Shown: positions 22,651 through 30,758 of the stretch, piece after piece
Layout of the letters: each line of letters opens with the position of its first letter
Numbering within the stretch: the stretch's first letter is position 1
IMG/VR virus record: IMGVR_UViG_3300032116_000719
Span: 1 to 34,670 of that record
Reading direction: 5' to 3' (one strand)
Source: a virus
DNA: 34,670 nt
Program-made: the position numbers and the translations under genes
Notes under the pieces: generated by a model
What the model was told of the DNA's origin: nothing
What the model saw: the letters and a program-made list of their open reading frames with translations, nothing else
The model's database searches: none

Positions 22651-25091
22651 TTGACCTTCCCGGCGAGCAGCCCGACCCACTCGCAGGTGGTGAACTTGCA
22701 GGGACGCGCCGTGGGGTTCCGCAGCGTCACCTTCGCCCGCCGGCCCTCGCTCATGATCGGGATCGAGAAGACCCCCTCGCCGCTGGGCCCCGGGGCGGTG
22801 AAGCGGTAGACCGCTTCGGCCCGGCCCTCCGGGGTCACCGTGGCCTCGAAGTAGCCGGAATCGTGGTAGCGCAGCTTGGCGCTCCTGACCTGGGTGCGGA
22901 CCTCGTTCATCGCCACCTTGCCCCCGCCGATCTCCCGCATCGCCTTGAACCGGGTGAAGGTGTAGAGGAAGTCGTAGACCTCCCCGAAGAACACGCTGGC
23001 GCTGCTCCAGTTGCCGCTCGCTGTGATGGTGGTGTCGCCGCTGGCAGCCGTGGCGATGCGGGCCCCCTCCTCCCATGCGCCGGCACTGCCATAGGCCGAC
23101 CACGCCTGCACCGGGGCCGAAGCCGCATAGGGCAGGGTCCAGGTGGTGGCCTGGGTGGTGGTGTTGTAGATCCCGGGGGCCACCCGCAGGGCCACAGGCG
23201 TCGCCGTGGTGGTGCTCACCCGGCGGTCCAGCAGCAGGGGGAACTCGGGGCTGTCGTCGTCCACCTCTCGGTCGGCCACCCGCATCCGCTCGAGGAATAC
23301 GGCGCCGCCCGGGTACTCCACCAGCAGGTACAGCACCTCCTCGATCACGCTGATCTGCAGGATCCGAGAGGCGCCGGTCAGCTGCCAGTAGCTCCAGCTG
23401 GCCTGCACCCGCTCGCCACCGGCGCCGCTGTTGCGGAAGAAGAACTTGTGGGTGTAGATCCTGTTCGCGTATCCGGCCTTCTGACTGATCGCATACCAAG
23501 CGTTGCCCGTGGCGTTCACCGCCAGGCGGAACACGTCGCCAGGCACATAGGAACCGGTGTTCTCGTTCAGGCTCTGGGCGTCGGCCACCAGCGCCGTGCC
23601 AGCCCCTCGGATGCTGAACTCCCGGAACTGGGTCCACTGTCCGTTTTTCTGGGCGAACACGATGGCGCCGGCTACCTGGATCGGCCGCACGTCCGGGTCG
23701 ATCTCGTACTGGGTGAGGACCGTGATCTGTGCCGTCGCCGGGGTCAGGGCCTGCTCGGAAGATCCCAGCCGGAACTGCAGCTGCTCGGAGAACAGGATCA
23801 GCTCGTCCTGATAGGTGACGGCATACCGCAGGATCGAAACCTGATTGTTGCTGGCGCTCAGATCGATCGGGTCACTGTCGAGAGTAGCGATCGTTGTCTC
23901 AGGGAAGAACTCGAAGAAGTCCTGTGCCCGACTGAGAACCACCGCCTCGTCAGCCAGCAGCCCCAGTCGGTTCCGATATACGAAGATGTCGTTAATTGGC
24001 TTGCCGATGAATGTAGGATCCGGCGCACTTTCGTAATCCCCTGCGGTTCGCTCGCCCCACTTCGGCAGTTCATAGCCGGAATAGGTCGTCCCATTGGCGG
24101 GGCCGAAATAGAACTGGCCGCTGGCCAGGCGCACCAGCACGTGGGGCATGGTGGCCGGGTTGATCTTGTACTCGACCCCCGGAGCCACCGTCTCTTCCCA
24201 GCTGCCCTCCCCGAAGGTGCCGCCCCCGGTGCGGACCTGGAAGTTCACGTAGTAGCCATCGAAGCGGTTGCCGGGATCGCCTACCACTTCCACCTGATAC
24301 CCCTGCGGGGCGATCGTCGGCAGCTGGGTGAAGCTCTGGACGCTGTTGGTGATGGCGGTGATGTCAGCGTTCGCCCTGGCATCGGTGGCCTGCAGGGTGA
24401 TGGCGCTGGCGCTGGTGAAGTGCAGGACCGATCCCACTCGGGTGATCGTCACCCCGGCCACGCCGGCCAGGGCCACCCGGACCTGTTCGGCAATGTCGGC
24501 GGTGCTGATCTGGTAGGTGGTGGTGGTGCCACCGCTGACGATCACCGGCGCCACCTGGGTGGTGACAGTAGCCAGGGTGCCGTTCAGGTTCACCCGGTAG
24601 GTCTGGCCATAGTTCGCAGCCTTCACCCACGCCAGTGCCTCGTGGGTGTTGGGCCGGGCGACTGCCGGCGCCAGGGCCGCGTCCATGGCGGGCGCCACCA
24701 GCCGGTTGCTGATGAATGTGACGTCAGCGATGGAGGTGGCCCTGATCTGTGCGGTCGCATCGGTGACGCTGGCCAGGTAGCCGTAGCCGCCGGGGGCGTT
24801 CACCGTGCGGGGGCTGCCATCCAGGGCGAACACGCTGATGCCGCTGGAGCGGATCACCGCCAGATACCGCTCGTTCCCGTCTCGCAGGATCGTGTGAACG
24901 AAAGCGTCGCCAAAGCTGGAGGTGCTCACTCTGGCCAGCGCCACCGTGGGGTCGCGCTTCCGCAGGCCCTCGCCCAGGCTGCTGACGGCGTTGATCTGCT
25001 CCTCGGCCTGGGTGGGATCCCGCTGGGCATCCGCCTGCTGGGACACCCCCTGGATCAGGTTGGGGATCAGGTAGGTGGTGAGTTCAGGCAC
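22647..25091 (-). CDS. Tail tubular protein B (T7 gp12-like nozzle)
   Basis: This is an 814-aa protein. The N-terminus (ELTTYLIPNLIQGVSQQADAQRDP followed by NAVSSLGEGLRKRDP) is the hallmark of T7 gp12 relatives, where the G(I/V)SQQ and EGLxKR motifs are conserved. Length is near that of T7 gp12 (794 aa). The rest is beta-rich, with YRNRLGLLADEAVVLSRAQDFFEFFPE and LDSDPIDLSASNNQVSILRYAV typical of the family. It builds the tail nozzle below the gp11-like ring. GTG 25091 is chosen because the family signature starts at once; it overlaps the gp11 stop by eight bases. Confidence 0.93.
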   Translation of the reverse strand: MPELTTYLIPNLIQGVSQQADAQRDPTQAEEQINAVSSLGEGLRKRDPTVALARVSTSSFGDAFVHTILRDGNERYLAVIRSSGISVFALDGSPRTVNAPGGYGYLASVTDATAQIRATSIADVTFISNRLVAPAMDAALAPAVARPNTHEALAWVKAANYGQTYRVNLNGTLATVTTQVAPVIVSGGTTTTYQISTADIAEQVRVALAGVAGVTITRVGSVLHFTSASAITLQATDARANADITAITNSVQSFTQLPTIAPQGYQVEVVGDPGNRFDGYYVNFQVRTGGGTFGEGSWEETVAPGVEYKINPATMPHVLVRLASGQFYFGPANGTTYSGYELPKWGERTAGDYESAPDPTFIGKPINDIFVYRNRLGLLADEAVVLSRAQDFFEFFPETTIATLDSDPIDLSASNNQVSILRYAVTYQDELILFSEQLQFRLGSSEQALTPATAQITVLTQYEIDPDVRPIQVAGAIVFAQKNGQWTQFREFSIRGAGTALVADAQSLNENTGSYVPGDVFRLAVNATGNAWYAISQKAGYANRIYTHKFFFRNSGAGGERVQASWSYWQLTGASRILQISVIEEVLYLLVEYPGGAVFLERMRVADREVDDDSPEFPLLLDRRVSTTTATPVALRVAPGIYNTTTQATTWTLPYAASAPVQAWSAYGSAGAWEEGARIATAASGDTTITASGNWSSASVFFGEVYDFLYTFTRFKAMREIGGGKVAMNEVRTQVRSAKLRYHDSGYFEATVTPEGRAEAVYRFTAPGPSGEGVFSIPIMSEGRRAKVTLRNPTARPCKFTTCEWVGLLAGKVK

Positions 25092-25740
25092 GGAGAATCG
25101 AGGTGCGGCGACCGCGGACCACCCCGTGGCCGGGGGTGAAGGTGGGGAACGGGCGCAACCCGTAGCCGGCGGTGAGGATGTTGGGCTGCTGTTGGTCGTT
25201 CTCCACTCGCAGCAGTTCTGCCCAGGCCCTGGTCTCCTGCTCGGCACTGCTCTGGCTCACCGCCTGGCTGGTTAGCACCCGCTCGGAAAATACCCGGGCC
25301 GCCCGGATCGTCACCCACCGGTTGTAGGCCTCGGGGCACTCGTCCCAGCTGAGGAGGAGGATCACGTCCGCCTCCAGGTAGGCCACGTCCAGCTCGTAGG
25401 TGCGCTGCTCCTTGTCGTAGACCCGCAGGCCCCGCAGCTGGAACCGGTGGGCCCACTCGAATCGATCGGTGGTGAAACTCACCACGTTGGCCGGGACCAC
25501 GATCTCGCCGGTGGACACGTCGCGCATGAACCGGAAGCCCTCCTCCCGGTTCCACGTCCATCCCCTGGTCTGCCCTTCCTTGTGCAGCTCCAGGATCACC
25601 CGCTCGGCCATCGCGGCCTCAGCGTTCTGTTCGTCCTCGAGGGTGGCCACCGGCGCCTCGCCGATGGTGCCCAGCAGCACGTTCACCGCCTCCACGAGAG
25701 TCGTCCGCCCCGGGGTCAGGCTCTGGTTCAGCAGACCCAC
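25084..25740 (-). CDS. Tail tubular protein A (T7 gp11-like adaptor)
   Basis: This is a 218-aa protein. LVEAVNVLLGTIGEAPVATLE followed by NAEAAMAERVILELHKEGQTRGWTWNREEG matches the T7 gp11 start closely (AVNDILASIGEPPVSTLE and a QSRGWTFNIEEG motif). It forms the ring joining portal to nozzle. GTG 25740 gives a short extra N-terminus and lies eight bases after a TGCA element. It is the first gene after the capsid terminator, so it probably begins its own transcription unit. Confidence 0.93.
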   Translation of the reverse strand: MGLLNQSLTPGRTTLVEAVNVLLGTIGEAPVATLEDEQNAEAAMAERVILELHKEGQTRGWTWNREEGFRFMRDVSTGEIVVPANVVSFTTDRFEWAHRFQLRGLRVYDKEQRTYELDVAYLEADVILLLSWDECPEAYNRWVTIRAARVFSERVLTSQAVSQSSAEQETRAWAELLRVENDQQQPNILTAGYGLRPFPTFTPGHGVVRGRRTSILRA

Positions 25741-25748
25741 GGGACAGG

Positions 25749-25760
25749 TGCAGGGGTGCA
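25749..25760 (-). promoter_or_regulatory. TGCA-N4-TGCA element upstream of tail genes
   Basis: TGCAGGGGTGCA sits eight bases ahead of the tail tube A GTG and just past the capsid terminator, with its C-rich strand on the sense strand. A GGTACGAT stretch 9-16 bases upstream could serve as a -10 region. This is where re-initiation of transcription would be needed. Confidence 0.65.
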
Positions 25761-25790
25761 GGCCAATCGTACCGGGGGATGGCAGCCATG

Positions 25791-25817
25791 AAAAAGGGGG
25801 CCCTGTTACAGGCCCCC
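25791..25817 (-). terminator. Rho-independent terminator after the capsid gene
   Basis: On minus, GCCCCC pairs with GGGGGC, with one bulged base and a further CTG/CAG pair around a 3-base loop (25796-25817). The stem is followed by TTTTT (25795-25791). It lies 30 bases past the capsid stop, the same place as T-phi in T7. Confidence 0.85.
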
Positions 25818-25847
25818 GATGTCCTCGATGCCTTCCGCTCCCAGAGC

Positions 25848-26855
25848 TTAGGGGATGGAGATGCTGGTAGAACACTCAGGCCGCAGCGACTTCATGCCGA
25901 TGGCCATCTTCGCGGTCATCAGGTGGGCCTGATACATCTTGAAGAAATCGCCATTCGGATCGGTCATCTCAAGAGTAGGCCGCTTGAGGATAAGCATACC
26001 GGCAGCATCTTTGTGCCAGATGAGTGCCCGGCACTTGGTCAGATCCTGCGCGTACTCAGCGTTTCGGTCGCCGGTGACGTTCACGTAGGCGGCCTGGGTG
26101 ACGTGGTTGGATTCGATCACCGGGATGCCCTTAATCCGAAGACGGGGGGAGCCATCGGCGATCGAACCGTTCTCACGGCCCGCGAAGTCGGCGTTGATTG
26201 CACGAGTCGATTCCAGGAGGAAGTCGTACTCATCCGGGGGGACAGCGCACACCAGATTGTTGGTGGGCACCCGCTTCTTCTTCATCGCCACCTTGGCGTT
26301 ACCGATCAGGCTGATCAGCTCGTCACCCTTGGCGGCCTTGGTCGCAGCGGCATAGCCGGCGCTCAGGGTCAGGGAGGTGCCGACGCGATCGTTGTTGATC
26401 GTCTTGGCCAGGGGGGAGACGCTCCGCTTGGAGGCGGCGAAGATCACCCGGGCGGCACGGCGGTCCATGTCCACCGCCAGGGCTTCCCCTGCCTGGTGGG
26501 TGTAGTCCTGCCGCACCGAGAAATAATTCATGGCCTCATCGAGGTCATAAATCTTCTGGGGGCTGACGAGCAGCGCATCCAGGTTGATCTCCTCCTCGGC
26601 GAGATCCGATGGCATGTTCGTGTCCATCTCGGCGATGTTCACGCCGGGGGTGTGGTACGCGGCGACGGCCCTACCGCTCACGGGGAACTTGGCCGAACGG
26701 CCACCGGTGATGGTGCGGGTCTTCAGCTTGTCCTTGAAAACGCAGTTCTCATCGAACGCGGTCAGCATCTCAGCGATGCCAAGACGGAGGAACGCGGCAA
26801 GTGCGTCGCCGGTTCCCCCCAGTTGCCCAGTACGGGCAATGTTGATGGTGGCCAT
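25848..26855 (-). CDS. Major capsid protein (T7 gp10-like)
   Basis: This is a 335-aa protein with the HK97 fold as used in T7-like phages. Recognisable stretches are ALAAFLRLGIAEMLTAFDENCVF, then RTITGGRSAKFPVSGRAVAAYHTPG, then EINLDALLVSPQKIYDLDEAMNYF, then AVPPDEYDFLLES and KGIPVIESNHV. Order and length fit T7 gp10A (345 aa). It follows scaffold, and is followed by a terminator as in T7. No clear gp10B-type frameshift signal is seen. ATG 26855 has no near Shine-Dalgarno in linear sequence; an AGAGGTA lies inside the upstream hairpin. Confidence 0.96.
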   Translation of the reverse strand: MATINIARTGQLGGTGDALAAFLRLGIAEMLTAFDENCVFKDKLKTRTITGGRSAKFPVSGRAVAAYHTPGVNIAEMDTNMPSDLAEEEINLDALLVSPQKIYDLDEAMNYFSVRQDYTHQAGEALAVDMDRRAARVIFAASKRSVSPLAKTINNDRVGTSLTLSAGYAAATKAAKGDELISLIGNAKVAMKKKRVPTNNLVCAVPPDEYDFLLESTRAINADFAGRENGSIADGSPRLRIKGIPVIESNHVTQAAYVNVTGDRNAEYAQDLTKCRALIWHKDAAGMLILKRPTLEMTDPNGDFFKMYQAHLMTAKMAIGMKSLRPECSTSISIP

Positions 26856-26856
26856 T

Positions 26857-26897
26857 GGCCCAGGGTTTGCAGTGAGCCACTGCTACCTCTCTGGGCC
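26857..26897 (-). promoter_or_regulatory. Two-stem hairpin directly upstream of the capsid ATG
   Basis: Outer stem GGCCCAG/CTGGGCC (26857-26863 with 26891-26897) encloses a perfect inner hairpin GCAGTG-AGC-CACTGC (26869-26883). The structure ends one base from the capsid start codon. AGAGGTA (Shine-Dalgarno-like) is in the internal loop at 26884-26890. It could control translation or be an RNase III-type processing site. Confidence 0.6.
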
Positions 26898-26934
26898 TGG
26901 CCGGGTTATCCCCCTCGGGGGGCCCTCCATCCAC

Positions 26935-26946
26935 TGCAGGGTTGCA
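26935..26946 (-). promoter_or_regulatory. TGCA-N4-TGCA element upstream of the capsid gene
   Basis: On minus it reads TTCTGCAACCCTGCAGTG, sharing CTGCA-N4-TGCAGTG with the copies at 2331 and 30759. It sits 80 bases before the capsid ATG in the 117-base scaffold-capsid gap. A TAGTAT lies roughly 20-25 bases upstream. Confidence 0.6.
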
Positions 26947-26972
26947 GAACAGACTCGTGACGAAATACTACG

Positions 26973-27887
26973 TCAGAAGTTGCTCCGCGCCACCGCAGCG
27001 TCTATTTCTTTCCTGTATTTGGGATCGACGGTGTAGAGCTTCTGGCCGCGCTCGTCGGTCTTGGCCATGGCCGCTGTGAGCTCCTCCATGTCCTCGAACA
27101 CCATGGCGCCGCCGGTGAGGTTGGCCTTGCCACCGGCGATCAGCTGGGGTTCCCGGGGTGTGGCCGCGCTGTAGCGGGCGTCGAAGCCCCGCAGCAGGGC
27201 CAGGGCTGCCCCCTTGTTGCCGCTCTCCAGGATGGAGTTGAAGGCGTCGATCTCGGCGGCATCCACGTTTGCCGTGACCCACTCGTTCACCTTGGCCATG
27301 CGCTCAGCGCCGCCGGCCTGCTGCACGATCTCGGCCACCGCCGCCTGATCCAGGGGCTGGCCGGTGGGGGCGGCCGGCGCCGGGCGGAAGGAGTTGATGT
27401 AACCCTCCACCACGGACTCGGGGAACCCGGTGGCCTGGGCCAGCTTGGTGATGTCGCCGGGGTTGACCTCCTGCCCGGCCTGCACCTTCGCGCTGATCTC
27501 GTAGGGGTTCACCTCGGCCGACTCGAAGGCGGCGGTGAGGCTCTCGCCGTAGTCGATGACCGACTTCTCCCGGCTGAACTCGGGGATCTCCACCGCGGCC
27601 GGCGCCTGCTCCTGCTGTTGGGCCCGGTACTGCTGCTCCTGCTGCACCAGCCGGTAGACCTCGGCGGCGCTCTTGCCCCGGTACTTCTCGGGCAGGCCAT
27701 CGTCTTCGGCTGCGGCGGGCGGCTGCCCTTCGACCTCGCCGGCCTTCAGGAACTGGCCCAGGGGGTCGCTGTCGTTGCCCTCCCCCTGGGGCGCCTCGCC
27801 GGCCTGCTCCTTCAGGAACTCCCTGAAGATGTCCTCCTGGCCGGGGGCGACCATGTGCTGGAGCGGGTGATCGGTGGTGGTGGTCAT
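26973..27887 (-). CDS. Scaffolding protein (T7 gp9-like)
   Basis: This is a 304-aa acidic, Gln/Glu/Ala-rich protein. LPEKYRGKSAAEVYRLVQQEQQYRAQQQE is a motif often found in podovirus scaffolds. A helical middle follows, and a C-terminal helix (KLYTVDPKYRKEIDAAVARSNF) of the kind that contacts capsid. It directs head assembly and leaves the mature head. Position between portal and capsid matches T7. ATG overlaps the previous stop by ATGA. The first codons are ACC repeats (MTTTTD). Confidence 0.9.
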   Translation of the reverse strand: MTTTTDHPLQHMVAPGQEDIFREFLKEQAGEAPQGEGNDSDPLGQFLKAGEVEGQPPAAAEDDGLPEKYRGKSAAEVYRLVQQEQQYRAQQQEQAPAAVEIPEFSREKSVIDYGESLTAAFESAEVNPYEISAKVQAGQEVNPGDITKLAQATGFPESVVEGYINSFRPAPAAPTGQPLDQAAVAEIVQQAGGAERMAKVNEWVTANVDAAEIDAFNSILESGNKGAALALLRGFDARYSAATPREPQLIAGGKANLTGGAMVFEDMEELTAAMAKTDERGQKLYTVDPKYRKEIDAAVARSNF

Positions 27888-28153
27888 GGTTGGGGAATCG
27901 CGTTTTCGTTGAGCTTGTGGTCGCCGCACCAGTCGTTGACGAACACGACCGGGTAGCCGCTCGTGGTCGGGGCATGGCGACGGCAGCGGCCCATGTCCAC
28001 GGGTGGCAGGGTGATCCGGTCCCCGTCGATGATTGGCTTGCCGCCTGGATACTTGGGGGCGAACCACATGCAGGTCTTGCAGCGCATCCCCTCGGAGCGG
28101 TGCGCCCAGGGGTCGGACGGGATGGGGGTGGGGTTCATGGGGTTGGGGTTCAT
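27884..28153 (-). CDS. Small cysteine-rich, probable zinc-binding protein
   Basis: This is an 89-aa protein. CKTCMWFAPK, then GRCRRHAP, then DWCGDH give four cysteines and two histidines in a CxxC...C...C arrangement likely to bind a metal. Similar CxxCxWF...DWCGxH proteins occur in phage genomes without a known role. It starts at 28153 with repeats of ATGAACCCC, so the start could also be the second or third Met (MRCKTC). It overlaps portal and scaffold by ATGA at both ends. Confidence 0.75.
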   Translation of the reverse strand: MNPNPMNPTPIPSDPWAHRSEGMRCKTCMWFAPKYPGGKPIIDGDRITLPPVDMGRCRRHAPTTSGYPVVFVNDWCGDHKLNENAIPQP

Positions 28154-29793
28154 GGGGTTGGGGTGGTGGGTTGTTCGGTGTCAGCCGCAGCGGCCATCTG
28201 CTGCATGGCCTGGGCCGCCTGCGCCTGCTTGGCCGGGTCGGCCGCAGGGGCGTTCATGGCGGCGATGGCCGCCTCCCGCTCCTGCTGCTCTCGCGCCATC
28301 TCCTCGGCCCGCTGCTGCTCGGCCTGCAGCTCCTCCTCGGTCTTGATCGCATCGAGGTTGGGCAGGTTGCTGGCGGTCGCCATCTGGGTCACCAGTCGGT
28401 TCACCTTCAGGAACTGCGGCACCGCCTCGGGGCCCAGCAGCTTCACCAGCAGATCCACGAACTGGGCGATCCGCTCGAGGTCGTTGCCGCGGCCCACGGC
28501 GGCCAGACCCACGGACACCACCGGCTTCACCAGCTTCTTGTCCAGCGCCGGCAACTGCCCTTCCCTGGTCAGCAGGGCGATCATCCGCCGCACGTAGGGG
28601 TGCTGGAACTCGGTCACGAGGATCGAGTACAGGCTGCCCAGGGCGTTCTCCAGCTGGAGCGCTTGCAGCCGCACCTCGCTCGCCGTGGTGCGCTCCGAAT
28701 CCCGGAAGTTCTGCAGCATCATGGCCTGGCTCAGCCGGGCGGTGATCCGCTGCTCGGCCTGGGCCGCCACCGCCAGGTCGGCGCTCTTGCCTACCTGGAT
28801 CGGGAACACGTCATCCGGCATCGCGGAGATGGCCGCACCGTTCGCCGCATCGGTGAACTGCTTGGGTGTCACCTGGCTGTTGGGCTTCACCCCGAAGATG
28901 CACCGGGCGCTGATCAGGGCCCCCTCGGCGATGGCCTGGCTCAGCACATCCCCGGTGTGCAGGTCGGCCATGCAGGCGGCCTCCACGAACCCGGGGCTGT
29001 AGTCCTGGCCGTCGAGGTGGTACATCCGCAGGGGGATCCAGGGCGACTCATCGATCGGGCTGTGCCCATCGGTGTCGGGGATCTCCTGCCCGTGGAGTTC
29101 CTGGTGCCACTCCACCCGGCCCTTCTTCCAGTCCCACTCGATCAGGGTGTAGACCTTGGCCAGCCGGTGCTGGCTGCCCAGGCCCGGCCCATCGTCCGGC
29201 GGGCCCACGTGCGCCTCGTGGATCTTCTGGGCCGCATCGGGCAGGCTCTTGACCGCGAGCTGCTCGCAGATCACCGCCAGGCTGGGGCGGCCGGAGGGCT
29301 CCCGCTTCAGCACGTACCGGCCCAGCCCGTACATCCGCAGCCCTTCCTTCGGCCGGTACGCCAGCACGTTGCCGATCACCAGCAGCTGCAGCAGTCCCTC
29401 GTGCAGCACCGGCCGGTCGTTGCTGTGCTCGATCGCCTTCAGAGTCGATCGCTCGATGACGTTCAGGGCCTTGTCGAACTCGGCCCGCTCCTTGGCCACC
29501 TGATCCTTGTCCTCCCGGCCGGCGGTGACCCTGGCCATCTCGATCTCATCGATCGTCAGGCGGAAGAACGGCTCGGTCGGGGGCAGCAGCGCCATCAGGA
29601 GCCGGCTGCCCAGGTTGGTGATGCCCTGTTGGCCCACCCCGTTCCACGGCAGCGACAGATCGGGCGTGGCGTTGGGGGTGGGGTCCTCCTCCGGTGCCAG
29701 GTAGGGGATCGTCAGCGCCGCCGCCTGCTTCCCCCGGCTGATCCAGTAGCCCCGGTCGATCAGCAGGTCGTCGTAGAGCTTCTCTGCTGTCAC
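28150..29793 (-). CDS. Portal (head-tail connector, T7 gp8-like)
   Basis: This is a 547-aa protein. LSLPWNGVGQQGITNLGSRLLMALLPPTEPFFRL is the conserved N-terminal region of T7-like connectors. RPKEGLRMYGLGRYVLKREPSG, ESPWIPLRMYHLDGQDYSPGF and TASEVRLQALQLENALGSLYSILVTEF are further family stretches. The C-terminal tail is Gln/Ala/Pro-rich. It forms the dodecameric ring for packaging and tail joining. GTG 29793 begins one base after the previous stop. Confidence 0.95.
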   Translation of the reverse strand: MTAEKLYDDLLIDRGYWISRGKQAAALTIPYLAPEEDPTPNATPDLSLPWNGVGQQGITNLGSRLLMALLPPTEPFFRLTIDEIEMARVTAGREDKDQVAKERAEFDKALNVIERSTLKAIEHSNDRPVLHEGLLQLLVIGNVLAYRPKEGLRMYGLGRYVLKREPSGRPSLAVICEQLAVKSLPDAAQKIHEAHVGPPDDGPGLGSQHRLAKVYTLIEWDWKKGRVEWHQELHGQEIPDTDGHSPIDESPWIPLRMYHLDGQDYSPGFVEAACMADLHTGDVLSQAIAEGALISARCIFGVKPNSQVTPKQFTDAANGAAISAMPDDVFPIQVGKSADLAVAAQAEQRITARLSQAMMLQNFRDSERTTASEVRLQALQLENALGSLYSILVTEFQHPYVRRMIALLTREGQLPALDKKLVKPVVSVGLAAVGRGNDLERIAQFVDLLVKLLGPEAVPQFLKVNRLVTQMATASNLPNLDAIKTEEELQAEQQRAEEMAREQQEREAAIAAMNAPAADPAKQAQAAQAMQQMAAAADTEQPTTPTP

Positions 29794-29794
29794 C

Positions 29795-30187
29795 TCACAC
29801 CCCCAGGTTCAGGCCAGCGCCTGCTTCGGCCTGGGTGGCGCCGGGGGTGATCTTCAGGCTCTCGCGCTTCTTCCGTTTCGGCGCGGTTCCCGTGGTGGTC
29901 AGCGCAGCCGTGGGCGCCTCGGAGATGGTCGAGGTGGCGTAGGTGGTGGTCTGCCGGTTGGCGGCCTCCGCATCGGCGGCGGCTTTCTCGGCGGCCAGCT
30001 CCTGCTGGCGCTGCAGTGTCATCTGGTTGGTGATGGCCAGCTGCTGCTCCAGCTGTGCAGCCATCGCCTTCTGCTGCTTCTTGGATTCCTTGATGAACTT
30101 GTCGGTCTGCTCCCGCTGTTGCTGGGCCAGCTTGCCGTTGTAGCCGTCCTGGCGCTGGGCCGGGCGCCTCGCTCCTCCTCCACACAT
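29795..30187 (-). CDS. Small virion protein, gp6.7/gp7.3-like (copy 2)
   Basis: This is a 130-aa protein. It begins MCGGG, has a central Gln/Lys/Ala-rich coiled coil (KFIKESKKQQKAMAAQLEQQLAITNQ), and ends RKKRESLKIT...AGAGLNLGV. T7 gp6.7 begins MC, and T7 gp7.3 ends with a basic stretch plus SLxV...GGGINI. Both are small virion proteins ejected at infection. The shared start and end with its upstream neighbour argue for an old tandem duplication. An upstream TGAGGAACGCTATG provides a Shine-Dalgarno. Confidence 0.7.
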   Translation of the reverse strand: MCGGGARRPAQRQDGYNGKLAQQQREQTDKFIKESKKQQKAMAAQLEQQLAITNQMTLQRQQELAAEKAAADAEAANRQTTTYATSTISEAPTAALTTTGTAPKRKKRESLKITPGATQAEAGAGLNLGV

Positions 30188-30195
30188 AGCGTTCC

Positions 30196-30591
30196 TCAGG
30201 TGATGTTAAGTCCGACGCCGGTGGCATCGGGGATGGTGCTGGCGCGGTTGATCCGCAGCAGGGTCTTGCCCTCGGCCTTCCGCTGTCCGGTTCGGCGGTC
30301 GGCCACCTTGGGGGCCGCGGCGGATTTCTCCGGTGGCGGTGGGCCCAGCAGGTTGGCCAGCCGATCGGCATTGGCCCGGCTCTCGTTCGCCCGTGCGGTC
30401 TTCACCTCGGCCAGGTCTTCAAGCACGTAGCCCTGCTTCTGCAGCGCCGTGTTCAGGCGGGTCTGGGCCAGGTTCAGGGCTCCCTCCCGCTGGGCCTCCA
30501 TGGCCCGCAACTGCATGGCGAACTCCTCATTGGCCTGCTTGTAGTTCGGGGAGGTGATCGTGGCGCCCCCGCCGCCCCCGCCGCCGCACAT
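30196..30591 (-). CDS. Small virion protein, gp6.7/gp7.3-like (copy 1)
   Basis: This is a 131-aa protein. It begins MCGGGGGGG, has a helical middle (NEEFAMQLRAMEAQREGALNLAQTRLNTALQ) and a Pro/Lys linker, and ends GKTLLRINR...ATGVGLNIT. The MCGGG start and the G-x-GLN-(I/L) end are shared with the next gene. The central parts are unrelated at sequence level apart from composition. It sits immediately before portal genes, where T7 has gene 7.3. ATG overlaps the stop of the 55-aa gene (TGATG). Confidence 0.7.
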   Translation of the reverse strand: MCGGGGGGGATITSPNYKQANEEFAMQLRAMEAQREGALNLAQTRLNTALQKQGYVLEDLAEVKTARANESRANADRLANLLGPPPPEKSAAAPKVADRRTGQRKAEGKTLLRINRASTIPDATGVGLNIT

Positions 30592-30758
30592 CAGCCGTGC
30601 CCCTTGTTCAGGAGGATCTCCGCTCTCACCAGCCGCACCACTTCGACGTTGCCAGTGAGGCGATCCATCATTCGATGATCGGTGCCCGGGTCAGGACACC
30701 GATCGGGGAAGCGGGCCTCAAGCCAAGCGAGATGTTTGTCGGTCCAGAGCGGAAGCAC
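30591..30758 (-). CDS. Hidden 55-aa gene
   Basis: This gene is 55 codons from GTG 30758. The product begins MLPLWTDKHLAWLEARFPDR and continues CPDPGTDHRMMDRLTGNVEVVRLVRAEILLNKGHG. Composition is protein-like, with helices containing LAWLEARF and VEVVRLVRAEILL. It fills what would otherwise be a 190-base gap, ends by TGATG overlap with the next gene, and starts with GTG directly abutting a TGCA element, exactly as at 2343. Function unknown. A shorter ATG start (30671) would give 26 aa. Confidence 0.65.
   Translation of the reverse strand: MLPLWTDKHLAWLEARFPDRCPDPGTDHRMMDRLTGNVEVVRLVRAEILLNKGHG

Noticed and set aside
25818-25860. Possible gp10B-like extension of the capsid by frameshift or readthrough
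   Set aside because: No slippery heptamer is in the right frame. Readthrough would add only about 13 codons and run into the terminator stem.
26886-26934. 16-codon leader peptide frame (GTG after the TGCA element) upstream of the capsid
   Set aside because: Too short to support, and an equally good ATG frame overlaps it. It is probably a by-product of the GTG-containing element.
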